Below are positions 46,173 to 54,757 of a stretch of 64,000 nt of DNA, piece by piece (position 1 is the first letter of the stretch; the number at the start of each line of letters is the position of its first letter). The stretch covers positions 620,001 to 684,000 of the forward strand of contig NZ_JAPIVT010000001.1 in the NCBI RefSeq assembly GCF_026239735.1, in the 5' to 3' direction. This stretch comes from Pedobacter sp. MC2016-05. Its GTDB lineage: Bacteria > Bacteroidota > Bacteroidia > Sphingobacteriales > Sphingobacteriaceae. Below the pieces are notes generated by a model, which had not been told where the DNA came from, searched no databases, and saw only the letters and a list, made by a program, of their open reading frames with translations. The position numbers and the translations under genes were made by a program.

Positions 46173-46175
46173 ATT

Positions 46176-47222
46176 ATGGATTATATATGCACCTGGATAT
46201 GTACAGATGCCGTTGGCGAAGAGAGCATTTATCCACAGACAGGAGAAAAATCATCCGGAAAGCGCCATCAAGATATTTATTGGAGATGCATTTTGTTATT
46301 TTTTGCAACTAGTAAAAGGTTTAACAAGTCGCAAAAACATGTGCTCTTTAGCAATACTAAAGTCATTCCGCAATTGGATGGTAGAGAAGTCTTAAAAGCA
46401 TTATCTGATCTCGATGTGGAAATTATTTATACTGAATTTAAGTATAAAACACCGAAAGGTTACTTTAACATGTTTCAGAATCAATTTTATGAATTTTCGA
46501 TTCTCGAATACATTGTAGAAAATAATAAAAATCCAGCGGATCAATATTTAATATTGGATTCTGACTGCATATTCACTAAAGGAGTTGAATCCCTGTTTTC
46601 TCACGCTAAGCCAGATGGATTCGTTTCCTTTGAGGATGGGTGTACGACCGATTTGGTGATTCACGGGCTGAGCAGGAAAGATATGAAATTGCTCTATGAA
46701 GATTTGCTTGGAGAGCAAATAGACCATATTCCAGGTTATCATCTAGGTGAATTTTTTTTAGCAAGTGTTAGGAATATTAATACAATTTTTTCTGATTTTC
46801 AGCAGCTTTGGCCTGAACTCCTAAGAAGGCATCGAGAAAATCTTCCGAAATTCAATGAAGAAGCACAAACACTCAGTTATCTTTATTTTAAGAATAATTT
46901 CAAAGCAAGTGAAGATAAAACCTTTTTGAAACGAATCTGGACAAACCCGGTATTTTACAGGAATGTTGAAAAGACAGATCTTGATGTAGCGATTTGGCAC
47001 TTACCCGCTGAAAAGACCTATGGCTTATCTGCACTTTATCAAGATCTTATTCTTAAAGAATCACAGTACGGGTTGGGCATCTCAAATGATTCATATCTGG
47101 GAAAAGTAAAAACTTTACTGGGCATTCCAGAACTTAATACTTTATCTTTTCTCAGGTACTATTTGTTCAGTTATTACAGGGCGGTATCAAAGCGGTTAAA
47201 AAAACATACACAAGCAAGTTAA
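46176..47222 (+). CDS. Putative GT-A-fold glycosyltransferase, family not recognised
   Basis: The best clue is YLILDSDCIFTKGVESLF near residue 125, a DxD motif following a beta strand as in GT8-like enzymes. It is followed by DGFVSFEDGCTTD and GYHLGEFFLASVRN. Near the end come VAIWHLPAEKTYGLSALYQD and a basic tail. There is no signal peptide or membrane helix. The first ~35 residues (MDYICTWICTDAVGEESIYP) differ from standard GT-A starts. It lies in the operon between the Wzy gene and a GT2 gene, 3 nt from each, so it very probably adds or modifies a sugar. I could not place it in a named family. Confidence 0.65.
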   Translation: MDYICTWICTDAVGEESIYPQTGEKSSGKRHQDIYWRCILLFFATSKRFNKSQKHVLFSNTKVIPQLDGREVLKALSDLDVEIIYTEFKYKTPKGYFNMFQNQFYEFSILEYIVENNKNPADQYLILDSDCIFTKGVESLFSHAKPDGFVSFEDGCTTDLVIHGLSRKDMKLLYEDLLGEQIDHIPGYHLGEFFLASVRNINTIFSDFQQLWPELLRRHRENLPKFNEEAQTLSYLYFKNNFKASEDKTFLKRIWTNPVFYRNVEKTDLDVAIWHLPAEKTYGLSALYQDLILKESQYGLGISNDSYLGKVKTLLGIPELNTLSFLRYYLFSYYRAVSKRLKKHTQAS

Positions 47223-47225
47223 CAT

Positions 47226-48074
47226 ATGGAGATAGCTGTATTGCTAGCAACTTTCAACAGAAAGCAAAAGACATTAATCTGTTTGGAAAATCTTTTTGCA
47301 CAGAAATCATTGCATGGGGTGAACATTAATGTGTTTTTAACTGACGACAATTCATCTGATGGGACTGCTCAGGCAATTGCTTATGCTTATCCGCAGGTGA
47401 ATCTGCTTAAAGGTTCTGGTGCCTTATTCTGGGCCGGAGGTATGAGGAATTCATGGGCGAAAGCACTGGAAAGTAATCCTGATTTCTATCTTTTGTTAAA
47501 TGATGATACTGTAATAAATGACGATTGTATTTCCAATTTATTAAAGTATCATCGTGTTGAAAGAAGGTCAAAAGAAGCCATCGTGATCGGCAGCACAATT
47601 GATCTTCTAAAGCAGGTGATTTCTTACGGAGGACATAAGCTCCGTGATCCTAAAAAGGTTTCCTATGATAATATTTTTAGTGAAACGGAGTATTGTCAAT
47701 GTGATTTGGCTAATGCTAATATAATGCTGGTTCCAAGACAAATTGTCGAAAAAATTGGAATTCTTTCAGATAAATTCACTCACAGCATGGCAGATTTTGA
47801 TTATACCTTGAGGGCTAAAAAGTCCGGCTTTGATGTAGTTGTCGTGCCTGGCATTCAGGGGCTTTGCACAGATGATAACTTAAATGAACAAGGGAAAATA
47901 AAAAGAAATTTCAGGCAAAGAATTAGGTTTCTTAAGAGCCCCAAGGGCCTGGCTTACACCGAATACATGGGTTTTATCAATACTCATTTTCCATCACATA
48001 AAACAGCAGTTTTATTTAAATTATGGTTTAGGACCATTTTCCCGGAGTTCTGGCAAAAATTAAAGAAAGTATAA
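47226..48074 (+). CDS. GT2 family glycosyltransferase (rhamnosyltransferase-like)
   Basis: The N-terminus IAVLLATFNRKQKTLICLEN and FLTDDNSSDGTAQAIA carry the nucleotide-binding core. GSGALFWAGGMRNSWAKALE and YLLLNDDTVINDD (the metal site) are characteristic of rhamnosyltransferase-like GT2 proteins. DFDYTLRAKKSGFDVVVVPG supplies the catalytic-base region. At 282 residues it is of normal length. It sits in the operon 3 nt after the unknown GT gene and 2 nt before the next. The donor could be dTDP-rhamnose, but no rhamnose pathway genes are in the window. Confidence 0.9.
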   Translation: MEIAVLLATFNRKQKTLICLENLFAQKSLHGVNINVFLTDDNSSDGTAQAIAYAYPQVNLLKGSGALFWAGGMRNSWAKALESNPDFYLLLNDDTVINDDCISNLLKYHRVERRSKEAIVIGSTIDLLKQVISYGGHKLRDPKKVSYDNIFSETEYCQCDLANANIMLVPRQIVEKIGILSDKFTHSMADFDYTLRAKKSGFDVVVVPGIQGLCTDDNLNEQGKIKRNFRQRIRFLKSPKGLAYTEYMGFINTHFPSHKTAVLFKLWFRTIFPEFWQKLKKV

Positions 48075-48076
48075 GT

Positions 48077-49003
48077 ATGAAAAGTTCAATTATTATCGGG
48101 GTGTTTTGCTACAATCGGGTTAGCAAATTGAAGAGCTGTATTGATGCGCTGTTAAAAAATCCAGAATGCGAAAGCATGGATATTATTTTTTTTAGCGATG
48201 GGCCAAAACGTGAAAGCGATGTGGCTCCAATTGATGAGGTGAGAGCTTACATCGATAGTTTGACAGGGTTTAAATCAATAATAAAGCACTACCGAGACCG
48301 AAATTTAAGCACTGGCCCCAATTTTAGAACTGGGTTAACATATTTGTCAGAAAATTATGAGAAATTCATTATCGTAGAAGACGACCTAATTGTCAGCCCT
48401 AACTACATCAAATTTTTAACTGATGCACTTAAGTTCTATCAGGAGGATAAATCAGTGTTTTGTGTGACTGCTTATGTTTTTCCTATCAAGACTCGAGGCT
48501 ATGATTATGATTCAATTGTTTATAAACGTTTTTGCTCGTATGGATGGGGAGGATGGGGAGATCGTTTTACTAATGTGATATGGGAGGAGGCTGAACTCGC
48601 TAAATTAATCAATACCTCACCAGGCTTCAAACGAAGATTAAACGCTGAGGGACATGATTTAATGCGAATGCTGAAAAAACAAATAAGTGGTGAAATATCG
48701 ACCTGGGACATTCAAATGCAGACACATGTGGCTGAAAATCGGTTGAAGGTTATTTATCCAACTCTTTCTAAGGTGAGTAATATTGGGTTCGATGAACAGT
48801 CGACAAATACCTCAGGAATTAATTACCTGATAACCCCAATCGACGATGGCACACAAAGAAAATTTAGTTTTGTTCCTGCCGATTTAGTTTTGCCAGAATT
48901 GGAATCTCAAATAAAAGCGCCTTATGCCTTTGGAACACTTGTTGTGAGAAAATTGCGAAATGATTTTTTAAAGCTTACAAACGGTATTAAAAAGGCGAAT
49001 TAA
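48077..49003 (+). CDS. GT-A family glycosyltransferase
   Basis: The start SSIIIGVFCYNRVSKLKSCI and the acidic motif FIIVEDDLIVSPNYIKFL near residue 100 place it with the same GT2-like group as the protein at 729. YGWGGWGDRF and STWDIQMQTHVAENRLKVIY are typical downstream segments of sugar transferases of this type; similar proteins act on O-antigen or glycolipid acceptors. No membrane helix is seen. The next gene's ATG overlaps its stop (TAATG). The sugar is unknown. Confidence 0.85.
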   Translation: MKSSIIIGVFCYNRVSKLKSCIDALLKNPECESMDIIFFSDGPKRESDVAPIDEVRAYIDSLTGFKSIIKHYRDRNLSTGPNFRTGLTYLSENYEKFIIVEDDLIVSPNYIKFLTDALKFYQEDKSVFCVTAYVFPIKTRGYDYDSIVYKRFCSYGWGGWGDRFTNVIWEEAELAKLINTSPGFKRRLNAEGHDLMRMLKKQISGEISTWDIQMQTHVAENRLKVIYPTLSKVSNIGFDEQSTNTSGINYLITPIDDGTQRKFSFVPADLVLPELESQIKAPYAFGTLVVRKLRNDFLKLTNGIKKAN

Positions 49004-50169
49004 TGAAAATCATTTTTGTTCATACCTTTTATAAGGTTCCTGGAGGAGAGGATACTGTTGTTCAGAATGAGATGGAACTATTACGCAGAAATGGCCACCA
49101 GGTAGACTTAGTTGAGTTTAAAAATGAGGGCAATACTTTTGCTAAAATCTTATTTTCTCCTTTCAATTTTTTTTCTTATTTGATAATCAAGGAAAAAATA
49201 AAAAGTATAAGGCCTGATCTGATTCACATACACAATCTACACTTTGCAGCATCTGCCTCAGTTATTCATGGTGCTCACAAAATGGGAGTGCCTATTGTGG
49301 CTACCTTGCACAATTACCGTTTTCTGTGTCCTTCTGGGACATTATATTTTGACGGAGAACTTTTTCTGGATTCGTTGAAAACAAAAGTCCCGTGGAAAGC
49401 AATAAAGTTAGGCGTTTATCGCAACTCAAGACTCCTGACGTTCTTATTGGGTGCATCTAATTATATTCAACATAAAATTAAAACCTTTGATAAAATCAGT
49501 AAGTTCATTGTTCTCGGAGAACATTCCAAATCCCTTTTCCTCAATTCTCATTTTAAAAATTATCATCAAAAATTCGTAGTAAAACCGAATTTTTCGCCTT
49601 CAACTAGCACTGCTGTAGTTGAAGAAGGATCATATTTTCTGTTTGTCGGCCGTTTAAGTAAGGAAAAAGGTGTCGAAACATTATTGGAGGCATTTTCCGC
49701 GACTTCGATAAAGCTAAGGATAATCGGCTCGGGCGAATTTTCAGACGAGATAATTTCCCGGTGTTCCATTCATAAAAATATCACATATTTGGGACAGCAA
49801 CCCCAGCATGTGGTTAAAGAGCAACTCAATGGTGCGTTGGCACTAGTATTTCCATCGCAATGGTATGAGACATTTGGAATGGTTCTGATTGAAGCCTACT
49901 CCAGATCTGTTCCCGTGATTGCATCAGATCTTGGTAATATCAAAACAATAGTTGAGGATGGAAAAACAGGATTGACTTTCGAGCCAGGGAATGCGCAGGA
50001 TTTGTTGAAAAAGGTTACGTATTACAATAATCTTCCAACGACTATCAAAGCAGAATATAGGTGTAATGCCAGAAAGGCTTACGAGAAGGCCAACACGCCA
50101 GAAATCAATTACAATTTGCTCATCGCTATTTACAAGGACGCGATAAGCAACCACTCATCACAGTTATAG
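49003..50169 (+). CDS. GT4 family glycosyltransferase
   Basis: The N-terminal acceptor domain begins IIFVHTFYKVPGGEDTVVQN, with the glycine-rich loop of the GT4 group, followed by LIHIHNLHFAASASVIHGAH. The donor domain has FLFVGRLSKEKGVETLLEAF, RIIGSGEFSDEI and WYETFGMVLIEAYSRSVPVI, with the E-x7-type motif. It is the last gene of the plus-strand wza block. Its stop faces the convergent wecG-like gene 38 nt away. It is of standard length and probably adds the last sugar or a side branch. Confidence 0.92.
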   Translation: MKIIFVHTFYKVPGGEDTVVQNEMELLRRNGHQVDLVEFKNEGNTFAKILFSPFNFFSYLIIKEKIKSIRPDLIHIHNLHFAASASVIHGAHKMGVPIVATLHNYRFLCPSGTLYFDGELFLDSLKTKVPWKAIKLGVYRNSRLLTFLLGASNYIQHKIKTFDKISKFIVLGEHSKSLFLNSHFKNYHQKFVVKPNFSPSTSTAVVEEGSYFLFVGRLSKEKGVETLLEAFSATSIKLRIIGSGEFSDEIISRCSIHKNITYLGQQPQHVVKEQLNGALALVFPSQWYETFGMVLIEAYSRSVPVIASDLGNIKTIVEDGKTGLTFEPGNAQDLLKKVTYYNNLPTTIKAEYRCNARKAYEKANTPEINYNLLIAIYKDAISNHSSQL

Positions 50170-50207
50170 TTCTTAAGATTTATTTCGAAATACATATGTT
50201 GTATTGA

Positions 50208-50966
50208 CTATTTCGACGATACTTTATGATATTTCCTGTATAACTTTAGTTTTATTATATAGAACATATAGATAGGTCCATAGTAGATATATCGTTTCCA
50301 CATTCTTGAGGGATTACTCAGCAGTCTGCCCATCCATTCCATCTTATTCCGGACTAATCGTGCATTTGGCCGTTTAATAGTCTCGGAATAAAAATCAAAT
50401 ACAGCTCCAATGGAACATATTGCTTTAGCGTGTATCTGATCCTTGCATAATTGAGACCATTTTTCCTGTTTTGGAGCAGTCAATCCAATGAAAAGTACGT
50501 CGGGAGCAAATAAGTTCACCGCTTTAATCATTGCTCGATTGTCCTCCATACTAAATATAGCCTTAAAAGGGGGAGAATAATACTCCACCTTAATTTTTGG
50601 AAATTCTAATGAGACCTTATTTTTTATCTTCTGTAAAGTACTTTCGCTTGAACCAAGATAAAAGCAACGGCCTCCCTTCTCATTCAAGGTTTTAAGCATA
50701 TGTTGATGAAGATCAGTACCTGAGATCTTTTTGATTTTTTTTCCAGAAAGAATTCGTTCAGCAAGAACAACTCCATCACCATCAGGGAGCAGTATGTCTG
50801 AGCTAGTTAACGCCTCTTTAAATTCGGGATCTTCCTCTGCCATGCAGTAAGAATACTGATTAATTGTATTAATAACAATCTTGGAGTTTAACGAAAGTTC
50901 TGCCAGTTCTCCAGTATAGAGATCATAGTTGATACCAGTTTCGTTTAAATTGAAAAAATTTCCCAT
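50208..50966 (-). CDS. WecG/TagA/CpsF-family (GT26) glycosyltransferase
   Basis: Key family motifs are present: LLPDGDGVVLAERI, GGRCFYLGSSESTL, DVLFIGLTAPKQEKW and the late GAVFDFYSETIKRPNARL, then EWMGRLLSNPSRMWKRY. These enzymes (PF03808) add N-acetylmannosaminuronate, N-acetylmannosamine or related sugars as the second residue on a lipid-linked acceptor. It is on the minus strand, convergent to the GT4 gene and facing away from the ECF sigma gene. Length (252 residues) is normal. No UDP-ManNAc genes are in the window, so the donor is open. Confidence 0.92.
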   Translation of the reverse strand: MGNFFNLNETGINYDLYTGELAELSLNSKIVINTINQYSYCMAEEDPEFKEALTSSDILLPDGDGVVLAERILSGKKIKKISGTDLHQHMLKTLNEKGGRCFYLGSSESTLQKIKNKVSLEFPKIKVEYYSPPFKAIFSMEDNRAMIKAVNLFAPDVLFIGLTAPKQEKWSQLCKDQIHAKAICSIGAVFDFYSETIKRPNARLVRNKMEWMGRLLSNPSRMWKRYIYYGPIYMFYIIKLKLYRKYHKVSSK

Positions 50967-51082
50967 AGCGATTCTAAACCTTTCTTGAAAAAATCACCGG
51001 GACATCTGATTTCTTAGTATAATATACGCTTTTTTTAAGTGCAGGGTTTTAGTTCTGGTTATTTTTTTTTAAATTTATTTCG

Positions 51083-51104
51083 TAACTGTACGTTTACAAC
51101 TTAG
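51083..51104 (+). promoter_or_regulatory. Conserved 22-nt motif upstream of the ECF sigma gene (copy 2)
   Basis: TAACTGTACGTTTACAACTT and the following AG agree at 18 of 22 positions with 39374-39395 upstream of wza. It is about 118 nt before the sigma gene's ATG and also in the leader side of the divergent wecG-like gene. The inner GTACGTTTAC is partly symmetric, as expected for a dimeric regulator or a sigma-dependent promoter core. Confidence 0.42.
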
Positions 51105-51221
51105 GAGAATAACGTAGAGATATTTAGGTCTATTTCTTTTCGGTTTTTCAATTTGTGATCTCACCTTCTTCCCCTTGGTGAAAATTTTAATAAGGTAAAT
51201 TACACTAAATTAACCCCATAT

Positions 51222-51797
51222 ATGCTTATGACTTATTGTAATGGAAATGTCAGTAGAAACTGTCATTCATCCGCAAGTCCCATGCTACTTGAAACAAAAC
51301 CGGAAAGTCATGTCGAAATACTCAATGGACTATACAGAGATCATTCAGCTGATTTAATGTTTTCAATACTCAAGATTGTTCCCCATCAGGAAACTGCCGA
51401 GGATATTTTACATGATACATTTGTCAAAATGAATGGTTGTATTCATACGTATAGCTATCAGAAAGCACACCTTTTGACTTGGAGCAAAACGGTAGCAAAA
51501 AATTTAGCCATTGATTATGTAAGACTGAAAAGTACTCGAAACAGCAGACTCAATCAATCGCTCGATGCTTTAGAATTTGAGTTTGGGGCAAATTATAGTA
51601 GCAGCTTTAACATTGAGAAAATAGGTGTTAAGCAGTTGATTGCTAAATTAAATGCAGAGGAAAGAAAAATAATCGATTTGTTTTATTTTAAACAGTTTAC
51701 ACAGGATGAGGTTGCAAAGGTTTTGAATTTGCCCTTGGGGACAGTAAAAACCCGAATCAGAAAATCGATCAAAAAACTTAGACTTTGTTTCAATTGA
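51222..51797 (+). CDS. ECF-type RNA polymerase sigma factor
   Basis: Region 2 is visible as LYRDHSADLMFSILKI, ETAEDILHDTFVKM and LTWSKTVAKNLAIDYVRLK. Region 4 is LNAEERKIIDLFYFKQFTQD with EVAKVLNLPLGTVKTRIRKS. At 191 residues it is a normal ECF sigma. No anti-sigma or FecR-like gene follows; the next sequence downstream is a decayed glf, so it is an orphan. The first ATG (51222) is taken, but MTYCNG two codons later or MLLETK at 51282 are alternatives, since the N-terminal ~25 residues are not conserved-looking. Its upstream region shares a 22-nt motif with the wza leader. Confidence 0.9.
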   Translation: MLMTYCNGNVSRNCHSSASPMLLETKPESHVEILNGLYRDHSADLMFSILKIVPHQETAEDILHDTFVKMNGCIHTYSYQKAHLLTWSKTVAKNLAIDYVRLKSTRNSRLNQSLDALEFEFGANYSSSFNIEKIGVKQLIAKLNAEERKIIDLFYFKQFTQDEVAKVLNLPLGTVKTRIRKSIKKLRLCFN

Positions 51798-51941
51798 AGG
51801 CTGAAGCTAGTGGATTTCATTTTGATATTTTACATCTTTAGCATTGACGAAGAGGACTCGTCGGATGGAAAAATTCACACAGCGGGCTTGATGGTGAAAA
51901 ATTAGAATCTTTCGTTGATTATAGTATCAATTTAACTAAAA

Positions 51942-52815
51942 ATGTATTACTTTTTAATCGTCGGTGCTAGTTTCGCTGACGGCGTCCTTTGCAGAGCGAC
52001 TTGCTGCGAGCGCTAATGTAAAACTATTGATAATTAACACGCGAAATCACATAGGTAATGCTTATAATCATTATGATGAAGCGGGTATCATGGTTCATGA
52101 ATATTGTCCCCATATTTTCCACACCAACAGTGCAGAGGTTTTCGAACACCAGTCAAAGTTTGCCAAATGGAGACACTATCAGCATAAGGTTCTCGCTAAT
52201 CTGGATGGTCACTTTTCCTATCCCGATCAATATGAATACAATCAATTTTTCGTATGAATGAAGTTAAATAATAATGAGATTGTGGATTTTTTTGAGACCA
52301 AGTCAGAAACATAAGGGATATCCGAACCTCGGAAGATGTCGTAGTCAATAGTGTGGGAAGGGAGCGTTACAAAAAAAATAAAAAATGATACCAAAAAGCA
52401 GTGGGGTTGGATCCTTAAGATATTATAAATAATATCATATAGAAAACTTATTTCACTGGACCGGAAGATGAATATTTTGATTTCAGTTTGGGAAGCTTCC
52501 TTGTAGATCGATTAATTTTAAGTTTGATACTCTGGGGGTGGAAAAATTCCAGCAGACCGCTACGGTGAATTATCCAAACGACTACGATTTTACTAGGGTC
52601 ACAGGATTTAAAATCTGACAGGGCAGGAGCAAAAAAATCAGTCGTGTATGAGTATCCTGTACAAAGCTGTGATCCACATTATCAACTCTAAAACCCAATA
52701 AGTCACTTTTTTATGACCGATATCAAGAGCTGCGAAGTCTTATCTAATACCTATTTTGTTGGCAGACCTGCGACCTACAAATACTAAAACAGGGACCAGT
52801 GTAGTTGCTAAGTCC
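51942..52815 (+). pseudogene. glf: Decayed UDP-galactopyranose mutase (glf)
   Basis: Glf fragments lie in order but in all three frames. Frame 0 gives YFLIVGAS (51942). Frame 1 gives FAERLA, RNHIGNAY and PHIFHTNS, then a TGA at 52255 and DFFETKSE. Frame 0 gives EDVVVNSVGRERY (52311). Frame 1 gives TKKQWG (52390). Frame 2 gives VNYPNDYDFTRV (52565). Frame 0 gives SVVYEYP (52638) and YFVGRPATYKY (52752). Intact Glf is ~370-400 residues and makes UDP-galactofuranose. Here several frameshifts, stops and a central deletion rule out function. It suggests that this polymer once contained galactofuranose. Exact ends are approximate. Confidence 0.88.
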
Positions 52816-52950
52816 TTATCTGTATATGAAATACTATGAAGGATTTAGAAGTATCTCAAAAGTGGTGGTTTAAGTAAACCTTTCAGTCCTCCATCTCCCA
52901 CCGGCTTTGGATAGGAATTCAGCGACCGGGAATGGAGGTGCGGTAAAATA

Positions 52951-53841
52951 TCAGTGCTTGTGCAAAAGTTCTTTATCAATCATATCAAGTATTTCACTAT
53001 CTATTGCCTCATCAAATTTTCTTGCAAATATTTCCTCGGAAAATTTAATTCTTTCAAAATCAGATTTACGTAATACTTTTGGATGTGCGTCTTGTGGAGT
53101 ATCCCATATGGTAAAACGGAGCTCTGTATTTTTAATGCGTTTGATTAGCTCTGTATCGTTGCTGTTTCCGATGATCATAGGTACAACAAGTTCGTCAGCA
53201 ACAAAGGTATGTCTGTGAAATTTAAGGTATTCAGGGTTTTTCTGATTGAAATCAATAATGTAATTTAACGCATACATATCTAAGATTATCCATGTTTGCC
53301 CAATATATGGTTTCATTTGATTAGGTATCTTTCTGCGCAGAAAAGGCAAAAAATTAGCGAGCATATTTAGCGCCCTTGAGCAGAGTAGTTGAGTCTTTTC
53401 ACCTCCAAAATAATATTTATCTACCCGATATAATCCGCCACGATCCCTTCCAGGCCATTTTTCAATATTTGGTAGTGGAATATGGTTTATGAAAACAGAG
53501 TAGGGTGAGGTTTTGAAAAAATTATTAATTTCTATGTTGCTCTTAATAGGATAATCTTGCCCGCTTAAAAGGATAATCCTATCGAACTTCAAGCCAAAAT
53601 CTTTGATGGTTTGTAGCCCGGAAAGCAAAGGTAACGTCAAACCTAGTTTTCCCCAAGTGGAGTCGAATCGTTCTAAAAAAATAACCCGCTCTCCAAATCG
53701 CTTTAGGATACCAAATTGTCCCAGATCAGAATGGATATAGATGTGAATAAAAAAATAAGACTGGTTGTCATTTAATCTGTCAATTAATCTGTAGAGTTGG
53801 CCAGGTGATTTATGAGCCATTATTAAGTAAGCTTTTTCCAT
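52951..53841 (-). CDS. GT14-family (core-2/I-branching type) beta-N-acetylglucosaminyltransferase-like protein
   Basis: The N-terminus KAYLIMAHKSPGQLYRLIDR and FFIHIYIHSDLGQF, then FDSTWGKLGLTLPLLSGL, FDRIILLSGQDYPIKSN and YIGQTWIILDMYALNYI fit the Branch family PF02485. RHTFVADELVVPMIIGNS carries the acidic catalytic region (DE). Bacterial members occur in EPS and capsule loci and add a branching sugar. It is transcribed alone on the minus strand, convergent to the glf pseudogene with a ~130-nt gap. The donor and acceptor are not predictable. Confidence 0.88.
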   Translation of the reverse strand: MEKAYLIMAHKSPGQLYRLIDRLNDNQSYFFIHIYIHSDLGQFGILKRFGERVIFLERFDSTWGKLGLTLPLLSGLQTIKDFGLKFDRIILLSGQDYPIKSNIEINNFFKTSPYSVFINHIPLPNIEKWPGRDRGGLYRVDKYYFGGEKTQLLCSRALNMLANFLPFLRRKIPNQMKPYIGQTWIILDMYALNYIIDFNQKNPEYLKFHRHTFVADELVVPMIIGNSNDTELIKRIKNTELRFTIWDTPQDAHPKVLRKSDFERIKFSEEIFARKFDEAIDSEILDMIDKELLHKH

Positions 53842-54757
53842 AGGTTTATCAAATCAATCCTTCTGAATTCTAAAATGTACTACTTTGAACTATTTTCGCA
53901 TGAAAACGATTTCTAAATTTGTGTATATAAATATATAAGTTCCAATTTATAGATCTAACTGAATTTGTTATTAGTAAGGAATTGATAGACTAAAGCACTT
54001 TTTGAAAAAAAACAACGAACAACACCGAGCAAATAAGCGAACGGAACATAAACACTTTCCAACGCGGACGCACGAAAAACAACACTGAAATTTTTATCGG
54101 TAAATTTAGATACCTCAGCTTTTTTGATATAAATATCAAAAGCCATGCATCGCATAGCTTTCGGTATATTACGTCCATCCAGACATTATGCAATAATGCA
54201 TTATAATTGTTAACTAGTATAAATCGTCCCGTGATTTAATTTCAACAACTAAAGGTAAAATTTTTAAGATATTAAATTAAAGTTTAGTCTTAAAGGTTGT
54301 ATTAATTATGATTTATGTATAATTACATTTACATAATTTCACATATTTTGATTGTTTGTCTTTTTTTGTCATTTAAGGTTTTAGACTCGATATACCATTT
54401 GTCCAGATATACAAGGAAGATGAAATATTAAAGGTTAACATATAAGGAATTTTAAAAGAGAATTAAACATAAGTGGCTTCGTTTATGGGAAACGGGAAAA
54501 ATTTTAAGCTATGTTGCAGTTTCCCATGGGATCAAAACCAAATAATTGTTAACTTTATTAAGCCTTAACCTAGTATTAATAGTATTTATAAGTAAGTTTC
54601 AGTATTAATCAAAGATGGATATGATTAAATTCTTTGCCCGATATATTTATCAGTCAACTTCAAAATAAATAACGTCTTGGTTATTCATTGTGACTACTAA
54701 CTTTTTATTGTTCGGGTCTTAACAATAGGAGACTGCACTATAATGCAGCCCCCTATT
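53842..54757. other. Gap of 916 nt, possibly holding decayed coding sequence
   Basis: AT-rich, with no gene I can support. A minus-strand frame of ~70 codons (53984-54193 region) reads FTDKNFSVVFRASALES and is open but starts after a TAA, without a recognisable domain. A terminator for the CDP-sugar operon lies at the right end. Nothing else is evident. Confidence 0.45.
54728..54753 (-). terminator. Hairpin terminator of the CDP-sugar operon
   Basis: Read on the minus strand, GGGGGCTGCA and TGCAGTCTCC form a 10-bp stem with two G-U pairs and a 6-nt loop, starting 4 nt after the last stop codon of the operon. TATTGTT follows, a weak U-rich tail. Confidence 0.65.

Noticed and set aside
53955..54193. 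Minus-strand frames of 66-67 codons (FTDKNFSVVFRASALES and an overlapping one)
   Set aside because: Two overlapping frames, no recognised domain and a stop just upstream. It could be a remnant, but nothing identifies a parent gene.
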